NCBI RefSeq assembly: GCF_002260525.1
Contig: NZ_MRYI01000002.1
Location: forward strand, 372,001-436,000
DNA: 64,000 bases
Direction: 5' to 3'
Source: Hahella sp. CCB-MM4
Lineage (GTDB): Bacteria > Pseudomonadota > Gammaproteobacteria > Pseudomonadales > Oleiphilaceae
In this document: piece by piece, positions 56,319 through 64,000 of the stretch
Layout of the letters: each line of letters opens with the position of its first letter
Numbering within the stretch: position 1 is the stretch's first letter
Made by a program: the position numbers and the translations under genes
Notes under the pieces: generated by a model
Told to the model about the DNA's origin: nothing
The model's input: the letters and a program-made list of their open reading frames with translations, nothing else
The model's database searches: none

Positions 56319-56957
56319 ATGAAAATCGCAATATTCGGAGCCACCGGCTGGATTGGTGGGACCATTGCCCAGGAAGCTCTCAATCGGGGCCATGAAATCG
56401 TGGCATTGGTACGTGATACCAGCAAACTCCCTACTCACGATCATCTGACCGGTCAGGCGTTTGATCTCACAGATAACGCCTCACTCGCTTCACTCAACCT
56501 GGAGGCAGATGTCGTCATTGCCAGTATTGGCGGACGCGCCGCCGGCAATCATGAAATTACTCCGGACACCGCCCGGAAACTTCTTGAAGAACTTCCCAAA
56601 GCCAATATCAATCGACTGTACTGGGTCGGTGGCGCGGGAAGTCTGGAAGCAGCGCCGGGTATCACATTGTTAAGCAACCCGGAATTTCCGGAAGCCTATA
56701 AAGGTGAAGCACTTGCCCAGTCTCAGGCGCTTGAAGTGTTTCGCAAAAACAGTGGCAGCGTTGACTGGACCTTTATCAGCCCTGCTGCCGAGATTTTCCC
56801 CGGAGAAAAATCCGGTCAATACAGAGTGGGTGGAGACTCACTATTGGTTGACGAAGAAGGCAAAAGCCGGATTTCTGTCCAGGATTACGCCGCAGCCATG
56901 CTGGACCAGGTGGAAAACAATGCACATCCCAACGAGCGAATCGGCGTTGCGTACTGA
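56319..56957 (+). CDS. NAD(P)-binding Rossmann-fold oxidoreductase (YwnB/YlbE-like)
   Basis: Cytoplasmic protein of 212 residues with an N-terminal dinucleotide fold (MKIAIFGATGWIGGTIAQEAL). It belongs to the atypical short-chain NAD(P)H-binding group often near MarR or LysR regulators, and lacks the YxxxK catalytic pair of classical short-chain dehydrogenases. I use the ATG at 56319 after GGAGAATAGTG; the preceding GTG is the alternative. Substrate unknown; detoxification or redox sensing is typical. Confidence 0.85.
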   Translation: MKIAIFGATGWIGGTIAQEALNRGHEIVALVRDTSKLPTHDHLTGQAFDLTDNASLASLNLEADVVIASIGGRAAGNHEITPDTARKLLEELPKANINRLYWVGGAGSLEAAPGITLLSNPEFPEAYKGEALAQSQALEVFRKNSGSVDWTFISPAAEIFPGEKSGQYRVGGDSLLVDEEGKSRISVQDYAAAMLDQVENNAHPNERIGVAY

Positions 56958-56960
56958 TAT

Positions 56961-57000
56961 CTATTGATCCTTACGGGTCCCTATTGACCCTTACTGGTCC
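56961..57000. repeat. Tandem 20-bp repeat, two copies
   Basis: CTATTGATCCTTACGGGTCC and CTATTGACCCTTACTGGTCC lie head to tail, 18 of 20 bases identical, starting 3 bp after the reductase stop. Position suggests a slippage or regulatory relic; no function is evident. Confidence 0.7.
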
Positions 57001-57008
57001 TTCCATCC

Positions 57009-57046
57009 ACGCCAGTCTTCCTTTCGGTATCGAAACAGACTGGCGT
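57009..57046 (+). terminator. Hairpin after the reductase gene
   Basis: Stem ACGCCAGTCT / AGACTGGCGT with an 18-base loop that itself can pair (TTTCG / CGAAA), followed by TTTATCGTTT. Plausible terminator for the reductase transcript. Confidence 0.6.
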
Positions 57047-57166
57047 TTATCGTTTCCAGATACCCTCCGAAGACATTTTTCGTCTATTATTTAACAAGGG
57101 CTAATTCACACTATTTTGAGCCCTAATCAGCCTATAAAAACGGCCATAAAAATGGAGGGTACCGCC

Positions 57167-58003
57167 ATGTTGCGAATTCCAGCCTTCAGTGTAAAAGCCG
57201 TAGTCGTCATCCTGTTCCTGTTCTCATCTGCAGCAGCCTATTCAAACTGTTCAAAAACTATTGTGGTCAACCAGACCAACTGGCGTCCCTATATGTATAT
57301 CAATGACAAGGGGGAAATGGCCGGGCTGGATCATGAACTGGTCAAAGCCATACTGGAAACGGCACAGTGCAATTACGAGTTTGTGCAGATGCCTTCCAAA
57401 CGAGCCTTACTGGAATTGGAAAACGGGCGGATAGATATGGTGGCCGGAGCTTCGATTACTCCGGCAAGAGAAAAGTATGGGCGCTTTACCGCAAGTTACC
57501 GTGATGAAACCATGGTCCTGTTTATCCGCCGAGACCAGTCAGGGTACTTTCCTGCCAAGGATCTGGATCAGCTGTTAAACAGCTATCAACTGATTATGGG
57601 AGCCGTGATAGGCGCCTACTATGGCGCTGAATATGAAGCCCTGAACCACAAACAGCTCTCCCAGAGAAATCAGTTGGTGCTGCTGAAAGACAATCATGCC
57701 CTGCTTCCGCTGCTATTGAATTATCGGGTCGACCTGGTCGTAGGCGACCGGGTCAGCTTGAGCTTTATTGCTAATGAAATGGGGATTGGGGGGCAGGTGT
57801 CCGTTCACGACCATGTGCTGAACCGGGATCTGGTGCATTTTCTGTTGAGCCGAAAGTCGACTACTGCCGAAGATGTTGAAAGCATCAATCAGGCGATCAA
57901 AAGTTTTCGTTCCTCCGCATCCTATAAGTTGATCATGTCGCACTACGGCCTGGAGGATCACCCGGATAAAGAGGAAATTCAGGAGAGCGCCAACTTCCTA
58001 TAA
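57167..58003 (+). CDS. Orphan periplasmic solute-binding protein (SBP_bac_3)
   Basis: Exported protein of 278 residues: signal peptide (LRIPAFSVKAVVVILFLFSSAAAYS) and an amino-acid-type periplasmic-binding fold (VVNQTNWRPYMYINDKGEMAGLDHELVKAIL, then IDMVAGASITPAREKYGRFTASY). The ATG at 57167 has GGAGG upstream. No ABC permease or ATPase gene is near, so it may serve a distant transporter or act as a sensor input, as such orphans often do in gammaproteobacteria rich in c-di-GMP proteins. Confidence 0.85.
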   Translation: MLRIPAFSVKAVVVILFLFSSAAAYSNCSKTIVVNQTNWRPYMYINDKGEMAGLDHELVKAILETAQCNYEFVQMPSKRALLELENGRIDMVAGASITPAREKYGRFTASYRDETMVLFIRRDQSGYFPAKDLDQLLNSYQLIMGAVIGAYYGAEYEALNHKQLSQRNQLVLLKDNHALLPLLLNYRVDLVVGDRVSLSFIANEMGIGGQVSVHDHVLNRDLVHFLLSRKSTTAEDVESINQAIKSFRSSASYKLIMSHYGLEDHPDKEEIQESANFL

Positions 58004-58069
58004 TCAGCATAAAACTGGGTACTTTAATCCGTAAACGGATGCTCATGGCAATCAGCAAGCGATATGCAC

Positions 58070-58092
58070 AAAAAAGGGGCCGAAACGGCCCC
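58070..58092 (-). terminator. Terminator after the secreted nuclease gene
   Basis: On the minus strand GGGGCCG / CGGCCCC with a TTT loop is followed by TTTTTT. It lies about 20 bp after the nuclease stop and is also positioned between convergent genes. Confidence 0.8.
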
Positions 58093-58114
58093 AAATGTAG
58101 CACGAAACCGGTCT

Positions 58115-60721
58115 TTACCAGAGTTTCAGGAATGCCAACAGATCCCACAGATTGATGCGCCCGTCACCATTCAGGTCAAATTGACGATTATCGTCTGTCA
58201 CCTTGTGGTAGAGCTGTCTGAGCAGTGCCAGCAGGTCGCGAACATCGACTTTTCCATCCATATTGAAGTCCCCTGGTGCTGCTTTCATTGGCAGATCAAG
58301 TGACAGAATGAATGGATCATGATCAGAGCTTCTGAACGGCCCGATATCGGTAAACGCATAGCCGTCTTCATCCCGGTAATGGGTCAGCGCCTGGTTATAC
58401 TGTAACTGATAGGCTTCAGGGGAGTTGATGTTCCAATGGGTCGCATCGACAACATCTTCCAGCAATGCGGGATTCACCAGAATATGATCCAGTGAACCGA
58501 TCTGACCGCTACCATAGAACCAATAGGAGAAACCTTCAGGATCGAACTCTTCTGCAACATTCACATAACCAAAGGTGTCAGTCACTTCAACCGAGTTACC
58601 CTCATTCGCTGCAGTATTCACAGCCGTCTTGATGGTATAACCACGCTCGGCAGCATCATAGCTGGTCAACACCGCAATAGGATCTTCGGCGGTATAAGAG
58701 TTGAGATCTCCCAGAATCAGAACCCGCTCAGGCAGATCGGCTTCGGCCAGCGCATTACCCAGCGTTACAGCAGCCGATACACGCAGGGCATTACAACTCC
58801 CCTGGGCTGCGTCGGTTTCGGATGGAGAATTCAAGTCTTCATAACATTTCGACCCTTTGGACTTGAAGTGGTTGACCACCACTGCAACTTCCTGCCCGGT
58901 TTCCACATGTTGGAAGGTCTGCAACAGGGCAGTACGCATCGCCTGGGTTTCACCATTGCCCAGATCCTGCACCGGCATGGAGATTTTGACCGCATCGCCT
59001 TTAGGCGTCACAACAGATGCACGGTAGATCATACCGACAGCAATCGCGTCCGTGCCGACCACTGAGCCATCCGCCGTCGCGATGAAGGTGTAAGCTTTGT
59101 CTTCCGACATGTTGGCATTGAGTGCGTCGACCAGGGAATGGATAGCACTGACATTGTCGAAACCGTCATTCTCGATTTCCATGAGACCGACAACATCCGC
59201 GTCCAACACTGTCAGAGCATCAATAATCCTGGCCTGCTGAAGGTCGAATTGTTCCTGGTTCTCCGCTCCGCGATTGGCTTCATAGTCAAACGTTACTCCG
59301 CCGTCACCGGTCGGTTCGCCGTTGAAATAATTCAAGACATTGAAGCTGGCGATACTCAGGTTGCCCGACATCAGATCCGGAGCAGATTCACGCCCTCCGA
59401 GCACCACAATGTCACTCTGCGGATTGATTCTGTACAGCCCGTAGGAATAGTTCAGCGGCCCGGCGGCACTCACCAGATCATTGATCCTAATCGGATTGGC
59501 GTAACTGAAGCTCGGGAAGAAACTAAGTTGTGCCGGATAGGAAGAACCACTGCTATCTTCTACATAGATGCGGTTACGGCTATTCGCCGCAATAACCTGT
59601 TCATACCCTTCAGTACCCGGTGCGTACAGATCAGTCGGCTGCACTTTAAGAGCATGGCTCAGGCCAAATTCACCATAGCGCCAGAGGTTATTGATATCTG
59701 TGACCCGCAGATCATTGACGGAAACCATCATCCCTTCGTAGCGCTCCAGGGATTGATCTTCAGGTAAAGGGAAAGCTATCTGAGCCTGGGTGACGGATGC
59801 TCCTTCACCGCAATCCACAATATCTTTCACCGCATTGACTTCAGTTAGCCCATAGCTTTCCGTTACGCTTCCCAGCACCCGGACCTGATGCCCGGTAACC
59901 ACAGCCTCATTGCTGAGCACGAATATCCCCTCGGAAGTTGAGGCGTTGCCGTCTTCATCCTTAATCTCTTCCTGCAGGAAAAAGCCACCGTCTCGTTGAC
60001 CGGTCACGACGCCTTCGACCATCACCTCGGTCCCGACCATAGGGCTGGCATCTCCAGCTCCCTGGATACTGCTGATCAAGGTGGCGGCGTCACCACAAAC
60101 TCCGGCAGAGCTATCATCGTCACCGTCGCCGCCATCATCCTGTCCTCCGGCATAGCTGCCGAGATCATCAAAACTATCGTTGGCAAAACCCTCCCACTGA
60201 GCAGAGGGATCAAAAGCATCATAAGGATCCGCATCCCCCGCTCCCACAGAACCCAGTCGGCGCAGCGTATTGTTCTGGGTGCTGGCATCGCCGGTTCCCC
60301 ATTCACTGCCGGGGTCGACTCCAATTTGTCCGATGGAATCGACAACCACACCGCCATTTAGCAGGGTGATGGCATCATCGCCATTAAAAAATCCCACACC
60401 ACTGGTAAAATCAGCAACATCGAGAATTTCAGTAGCCGCATTGCTGTTGGCTACCACATAAACATCTCCGTCCGGAAGCGTGCCACTTAAATTCAGCGTG
60501 GCACCAGCCGTGCTGCTGCCATTAAAGTAAAATTGAATCTCATAGGCGCTCAGATCCACATCAGCACCGGTGTTGTTATATATTTCCAGTGCTTTGTTAT
60601 TACTGCTTCCTTCAATATATTCAGAGAAATAAAGATCCACAGCGGCACTTGCCATCAGGGGTTGAACAAACAGAATTCCTGCAATGGCAACACTCAACTT
60701 ATGCTTGCTGAGATTTATCAT
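58115..60721 (-). CDS. Secreted LTD-nuclease-dockerin protein (ExeM/NucH family)
   Basis: Extracellular endonuclease/phosphatase of 868 residues. Signal peptide (about 1-26), lamin-tail domain (VDLYFSEYIEGSSNNKALEIYN, about 28-150), an OB-like region, and an exo/endonuclease/phosphatase domain (about 455-810) with NGEP, the metal glutamate in GLMEIENDG, GDLNSYTAEDP and SSDHDPFIL. At the C-terminus are two dockerin-type calcium repeats, DFNMDGKVDVRDLLALL and DLNGDGRINLWDLLAFL. It should degrade extracellular DNA for phosphorus, carbon or biofilm turnover. The ATG has AAGGA upstream. A possible Pho box precedes it. Confidence 0.92.
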   Translation of the reverse strand: MINLSKHKLSVAIAGILFVQPLMASAAVDLYFSEYIEGSSNNKALEIYNNTGADVDLSAYEIQFYFNGSSTAGATLNLSGTLPDGDVYVVANSNAATEILDVADFTSGVGFFNGDDAITLLNGGVVVDSIGQIGVDPGSEWGTGDASTQNNTLRRLGSVGAGDADPYDAFDPSAQWEGFANDSFDDLGSYAGGQDDGGDGDDDSSAGVCGDAATLISSIQGAGDASPMVGTEVMVEGVVTGQRDGGFFLQEEIKDEDGNASTSEGIFVLSNEAVVTGHQVRVLGSVTESYGLTEVNAVKDIVDCGEGASVTQAQIAFPLPEDQSLERYEGMMVSVNDLRVTDINNLWRYGEFGLSHALKVQPTDLYAPGTEGYEQVIAANSRNRIYVEDSSGSSYPAQLSFFPSFSYANPIRINDLVSAAGPLNYSYGLYRINPQSDIVVLGGRESAPDLMSGNLSIASFNVLNYFNGEPTGDGGVTFDYEANRGAENQEQFDLQQARIIDALTVLDADVVGLMEIENDGFDNVSAIHSLVDALNANMSEDKAYTFIATADGSVVGTDAIAVGMIYRASVVTPKGDAVKISMPVQDLGNGETQAMRTALLQTFQHVETGQEVAVVVNHFKSKGSKCYEDLNSPSETDAAQGSCNALRVSAAVTLGNALAEADLPERVLILGDLNSYTAEDPIAVLTSYDAAERGYTIKTAVNTAANEGNSVEVTDTFGYVNVAEEFDPEGFSYWFYGSGQIGSLDHILVNPALLEDVVDATHWNINSPEAYQLQYNQALTHYRDEDGYAFTDIGPFRSSDHDPFILSLDLPMKAAPGDFNMDGKVDVRDLLALLRQLYHKVTDDNRQFDLNGDGRINLWDLLAFLKLW

Positions 60722-60912
60722 TTTCCAGTCCTTGTAATTTGGTTGAGCCCTGAACAGGCAAGTCTTGTACCACCTGCGGGCCAGGGAGGTTTTTCCAGAA
60801 CCTGTAGTTTCATCCGGCGTTCAGTGCAAATGAGACCTTAACAGGTTCCTGGAATAATAACGGGCATCCTGCGGGACGGCCGAGAAGCATGCCGCAAGTC
60901 TGTACGGAAATG

Positions 60913-60941
60913 ATGAAAATTGAATGACTAAAAGATGACAG
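60913..60941 (-). promoter_or_regulatory. Possible Pho box upstream of the secreted nuclease
   Basis: On the minus strand CTGTCAT, TAGTCAT and TTTTCAT occur at 11-bp intervals (consensus half-site CTGTCAT, matches 7, 5 and 5 of 7). It lies about 190 bp before the nuclease ATG in the 249-bp gap 60722-60970, which otherwise holds only a loose inverted repeat (60795/60841). Phosphate control would fit a DNA-scavenging enzyme. Confidence 0.45.
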
Positions 60942-60970
60942 TTTGAAATGAAATGCCGGCTTGTAAACGC

Positions 60971-61993
60971 CTAATCCAGTGCGGGAACCAGTTGCACCCT
61001 GTTCACATCGAGCTGCCGCAACGGTTCAGCCACAATGTAATCCATAAAGTCCAGGGATTCCCTGGTGAACTGTTTCCCCTCAGTATCCTGTTGCCGAAGC
61101 CAGTAATACTCGTTCTGCAAGGTCAAAAGAAACTGTTGAGTCAGCGACACGTGGAAATGGTAACCGGGCCAGATGGCATCCAGCACATTCTCCCCCATAC
61201 CGGTTCTTTGCTGAACAAGGCGCTTAACATCGTCGCTGTTTTGAAGAATGAACTGTTCAGCTCTCACCAGGGCGCGAATCAGTCGAACCGTCGCTTGTGG
61301 GTTGCTGTCCACCAACGCCATGCTACCAGTGAGATTAAAAGTCACCGTATATGGCCTGATCACATCCATGACAAACGCATTCTGTTTTGATTTCTGTAGC
61401 GCGAGATAGGACCAGGGCTGCCAGATGGCTACGGCATCGACCTGTCCCTCGTATAGAGCATTGGGCATATCTTCGGGTTGAAGCTCTACAAACGTATTGC
61501 TTTCAGGATTTGCACCGCCCAGTAGAAGGAAAACCTCCGCAAAATAGTGACTGGCAGAGCCCCTCACATACCCTATGCGCTTTTTGATGAAATCCGACGG
61601 GCTGGTAATTCCGGAACTACGGCGTACCACAAACTGACTGTCATCTGCCGAGGTAACAAAGGTGGAGAGTACATAGAAAGGCTTACCTAATGCTGCCTGC
61701 TGGGTAATCACCATATCGGAGCAGGTCGCGAAATCCACTTCCCTGGCAAGCATGTCCTGCATGCAACGATGACCTCCAAGACATTCCCTGAGATTGACCT
61801 GTAATCCCTCGGCCTTGAAGAAGCCCTCCTGTTCCGCCACATAGAAGGGAGCCGATAAAGGAGTCTTGGACACAGCAATGGCAATTTCCGTATCTGCCTG
61901 AGCACCGGAAGACAACACCAGAAGCCATATCGCCAGACAATAAATATTCAGCAGGACCGATTTCCGGTCTCCCACTACAACGTTTTTTTCCAT
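60971..61993 (-). CDS. Orphan NMT1/THI5-like ABC solute-binding protein
   Basis: Exported protein of 340 residues: signal segment (about 15-33) and an SsuA/TauA/ThiY-type fold (IAIAVSKTPLSAPFYVAEQEGFFKAEGLQVNLREC, then VDFATCSDMVITQQAALGKPFYVL). Two cysteines near 72 and 78 could pair. No permease or ATPase gene is adjacent, so it may act with a remote transporter or as a sensor module. Substrate could be a sulfonate, nitrate-like or pyrimidine compound. Confidence 0.85.
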   Translation of the reverse strand: MEKNVVVGDRKSVLLNIYCLAIWLLVLSSGAQADTEIAIAVSKTPLSAPFYVAEQEGFFKAEGLQVNLRECLGGHRCMQDMLAREVDFATCSDMVITQQAALGKPFYVLSTFVTSADDSQFVVRRSSGITSPSDFIKKRIGYVRGSASHYFAEVFLLLGGANPESNTFVELQPEDMPNALYEGQVDAVAIWQPWSYLALQKSKQNAFVMDVIRPYTVTFNLTGSMALVDSNPQATVRLIRALVRAEQFILQNSDDVKRLVQQRTGMGENVLDAIWPGYHFHVSLTQQFLLTLQNEYYWLRQQDTEGKQFTRESLDFMDYIVAEPLRQLDVNRVQLVPALD

Positions 61994-62238
61994 TCAACAG
62001 TCCTGCAAGCTTCACCCTTTCGGCAGGGAGAATCTCTCAATTGATATTTAATACAGAGCCTTGCAGAGATCTTCACTCCAATGTCCTGTGATAGGTTAAT
62101 CAAATTCTGAATTCATTCTGTGTGGGGCTTCCAGCACTTCTATGCACATCAAAGGGACGGGCGACCCTCATTAAGTAAAGCCACGACAATAACGGTTGTA
62201 AAGGGCTATATCGGTTATAAAGAGCTACGATTCACGGA

Positions 62239-63153
62239 CTATAAACCGTATTCCTCAAACAAGCGGGCAGCTACCTGATGGACAATGCCATGTCGGGCCG
62301 CCAGCGCCTTACGATCCCGGGAATACCCTCCACCAATCACACAGGCCAGTGGAATTCCCTGATCAAGAGCCATTCGAATAATGTATTCATCCCGAAGCGC
62401 CATATCTTCGTCAGACAAATTCAAATATCCAAGAGCATCATCCTGGTGCACATCGGCACCCGCATCATAAAGAATGAAATCGGGCTGCGAAATACTGACA
62501 ATGTACGGCAGGTGGTTTTCCAGAGCCTTATAGTACTCATGCCCGCCTTCCCCCCGACCGAGTTCAATGTCGAAATCACTCTGAGCCTTACGATGAGGAA
62601 AATTTTCCCGACAATGAAAGGAACAGGTAAATATCCGATCATCCCGTGACAGAATACTGGCAGTGCCGTCACCCTGATGTACATCACAGTCAATAATCAA
62701 TACCCGGTCAACCGCACCTTCTGCTACCAGCGCTCGCGCCACAACAGCAAGATCGTTGAAGATACAGAAACCACTGCCGAAATCCACATGCGCATGATGA
62801 GTGCCGCCGGCCAGATGGGCAGCTAATCCGTACTGAAGCGCCAATCTGGCGGTCAACAGAGTGCCTCCTACGGCGGTGTAGGTTCTTTCCATCACCCCTT
62901 CGGACCAGGGGATGCCTATACGTCGCATGGCTTTGGCCGGCAATTGATTAAGCCTGAACTGCCGGACATATTCTGGGCAGTGAGTCATGACGATCTCAGC
63001 CTCTGACGCCGGTTCCGGCACAAATGTATTTTTAGGCGTCAGGAGGGACCGGCTACGCAGGAATTCGGCCAACAAACCGAATTTCTCCATGGGGAAACGG
63101 TGATCAGGTGAGAATTCGGGACTGTAGCAGGGATGATAAACGAGCGGGATCAT
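62239..63153 (-). CDS. Histone deacetylase-family protein (class IV-like)
   Basis: Zinc-dependent amidohydrolase fold, 304 residues. Features are LVYHPCYSPEFSPDHRFPMEKF, GGTHHAHVDFGSGFCIFNDLAV (catalytic His pair), DCDVHQGDGTASI and DAGADVHQDD (zinc ligands D and H). The pattern matches the HDAC11-like bacterial group better than the acetylpolyamine amidohydrolases, although polyamine deacetylation cannot be excluded in this genome. I prefer the ATG at 63153 with AAGG upstream; a longer reading begins at 63183. It is divergent from trxC. The 245 bp after it contain no gene. Confidence 0.9.
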   Translation of the reverse strand: MIPLVYHPCYSPEFSPDHRFPMEKFGLLAEFLRSRSLLTPKNTFVPEPASEAEIVMTHCPEYVRQFRLNQLPAKAMRRIGIPWSEGVMERTYTAVGGTLLTARLALQYGLAAHLAGGTHHAHVDFGSGFCIFNDLAVVARALVAEGAVDRVLIIDCDVHQGDGTASILSRDDRIFTCSFHCRENFPHRKAQSDFDIELGRGEGGHEYYKALENHLPYIVSISQPDFILYDAGADVHQDDALGYLNLSDEDMALRDEYIIRMALDQGIPLACVIGGGYSRDRKALAARHGIVHQVAARLFEEYGL

Positions 63154-63278
63154 AACCTTGAAAGCAACGTGATACTCCCCCATTTAGAGAAGGAGTTGGA
63201 ACTTTTACAGACAATATGACAGGTTGTAAGGGTATGAGCGAGAAATTTGCCCATCAGTCTCATGTAGAGGCTGATAAC

Positions 63279-63704
63279 ATGCACATTGTGTGTGGTGAAT
63301 GCGATAGCAAGAATCGCGTGCCGACGGCCAAACTGTCGTCTGGCGGACGCTGTGGCCGCTGCAAACAGCCTTTGTTCAGCAGCCATGTGATTGAACTGAC
63401 AGCACACAATTTTCATAAACATCTACAGAATGATATTCCGGTACTGGTGGATTTCTGGGCGCCATGGTGCGGTCCGTGTAAGACTTTTGCCCCGATATTT
63501 GCCCAAGCGGCCCAGATTCTTGAGCCTCGGCTCCGCTGTGTCAAGGTTGATACAGAACAGTGGCCACAGTTGGCCCAGCAATACCAGATCCGAAGCATCC
63601 CCACACTGGTGTTGTTCCGCGGAGGAAGGGAACAATCCAGGCAATCAGGTGTTCTAAGTCTGCCCCAGCTGCAGCAATGGCTACAGTCGTCTCTCCAAGC
63701 ATAG
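63279..63704 (+). CDS. trxC: Thioredoxin 2 (zinc-binding)
   Basis: Cytoplasmic disulfide reductase of 141 residues. An N-terminal zinc module (CGECD and CGRCKQ) precedes a thioredoxin fold with active site WCGPCK and the cis-proline in IRSIPTLVLF. The ATG at 63279 (MHIVCGECDSKN) is chosen by family and has GAGG upstream; readings from 63216 add 21 unrelated residues. TrxC is commonly part of oxidative-stress responses. Confidence 0.94.
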   Translation: MHIVCGECDSKNRVPTAKLSSGGRCGRCKQPLFSSHVIELTAHNFHKHLQNDIPVLVDFWAPWCGPCKTFAPIFAQAAQILEPRLRCVKVDTEQWPQLAQQYQIRSIPTLVLFRGGREQSRQSGVLSLPQLQQWLQSSLQA

Positions 63705-63734
63705 GCGGGCACTGTCAAAGGGCTGAGAAAAGCC

Positions 63735-64000
63735 TTAGTTGGCCAGTGCCACCAGAAACTGACTCGCCACGACCACGATAGTCAGATGCAAACGCATCTT
63801 CAGGTAGTCCCAGGACCACAAATCCTCCAGGACAAATCGATCGATTCCAAACAACACAGCAAATCCTGCACTGAAAGCCAAAGGCCGGCAAATCGGGGGG
63901 AGCATCAGCGTAAACCAGGCCCACAGGGATATCAGAATACTCGCCCGCATCAGTCTCGCCGGACAGGCGGGCCCATGTTCTTTCAGCGCCATAGGCCAGT
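63735..64000 (-). CDS. DUF3429-family membrane protein (5' end outside window)
   Basis: C-terminal part of an inner-membrane protein. The frame is open through the window edge (W-P precede the ATG at 63992), so the true start lies beyond 64000. About 88 residues are visible with two or three hydrophobic segments, ending LWSWDYLKMRLHLTIVVVASQFLVALAN, which matches the DUF3429/TMEM69 C-terminal pattern. Function is unknown. It is convergent with trxC. Confidence 0.7.
   Translation of the reverse strand, partial: WPMALKEHGPACPARLMRASILISLWAWFTLMLPPICRPLAFSAGFAVLFGIDRFVLEDLWSWDYLKMRLHLTIVVVASQFLVALAN

Noticed and set aside
59138-59767. 209-codon open frame opposite the secreted nuclease
   Set aside because: Antisense shadow of conserved nuclease sequence.
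62239-63153. Assignment as acetylpolyamine amidohydrolase to link it to the polyamine island
   Set aside because: The sequence pattern fits the class IV HDAC-like bacterial group better, and the gene is 30 kb from the island.
1-64000. Search by eye for tRNA, rRNA, CRISPR arrays, insertion sequences and prophage
   Set aside because: No cloverleaf, repeat-spacer array, transposase, integrase or phage structural gene was seen.

Overview
The window looks like a chromosomal segment of a marine, heterotrophic gammaproteobacterium of the Oceanospirillales/Alteromonadales/Pseudomonas type. Evidence: the SpuC-, PuuA- and OapT-like enzymes read like Pseudomonas and Hahella-type proteins, base composition is near 50% G+C, there are many LysR regulators and c-di-GMP proteins, and BCCT and TRAP transporters are present. 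I saw no rRNA, tRNA, CRISPR array, integrase or insertion sequence. Both ends cut genes: an aminotransferase at the left and a DUF3429 membrane protein at the right.

Positions 1-16300 and 28300-30400 form a polyamine-catabolic island. Leftward from a divergent promoter at 3411-3706 run puuD, puuA and spuC. Rightward run gabD, a second puuA, aguB and aguA. Further on come an omega-amino-acid:pyruvate aminotransferase, mmsA, a cupin and puuB on the minus strand, and puuC on the plus strand. A second puuB lies divergent to a PuuR-type regulator at 28300-30400. Together they encode agmatine to putrescine, putrescine to GABA by the gamma-glutamyl route or by direct transamination, GABA to succinate, and a beta-alanine/malonate-semialdehyde branch. 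No polyamine importer lies in the window. An A+T-rich motif recurs in three control regions of the island.

Between the two parts (16392-24090) lies a signalling block: a giant hybrid histidine kinase translationally coupled to a REC-GGDEF diguanylate cyclase, followed by a chemoreceptor. After it come a YCII-like protein, a periplasmic alpha carbonic anhydrase, an SRPBCC/LysR divergent pair and an A+T-rich two-gene cassette that may be a toxin/immunity pair.

Positions 30440-36401 hold metR/metE with a clear operator, and a 7TM-DISM GGDEF-EAL protein whose GGDEF site is degenerate. Positions 36598-47130 hold a TAXI-TRAP transporter operon ending in a universal stress protein and a D-amino-acid aminotransferase, then a two-gene aminotransferase/beta-keto-acid-cleavage (BKACE) operon with a divergent LysR gene and a BCCT transporter. 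This block could be an uptake and degradation module for an unidentified amino-group-bearing acid.

Positions 47393-64000 are miscellaneous: an HNH nuclease, a divergent subtilisin-like lipoprotein, a lipase-type lipoprotein, a GIY-YIG protein, a FemAB-like acyltransferase, an HExxH protein, a GCS2-type ligase followed by an AstE/AspA-type hydrolase, a LysR/NAD(P)-reductase pair, two orphan solute-binding proteins, a secreted LTD-nuclease-dockerin protein with a possible Pho box, a class IV-like deacetylase and thioredoxin 2. Functional names rest on motif and family recognition by eye; no database search was possible.
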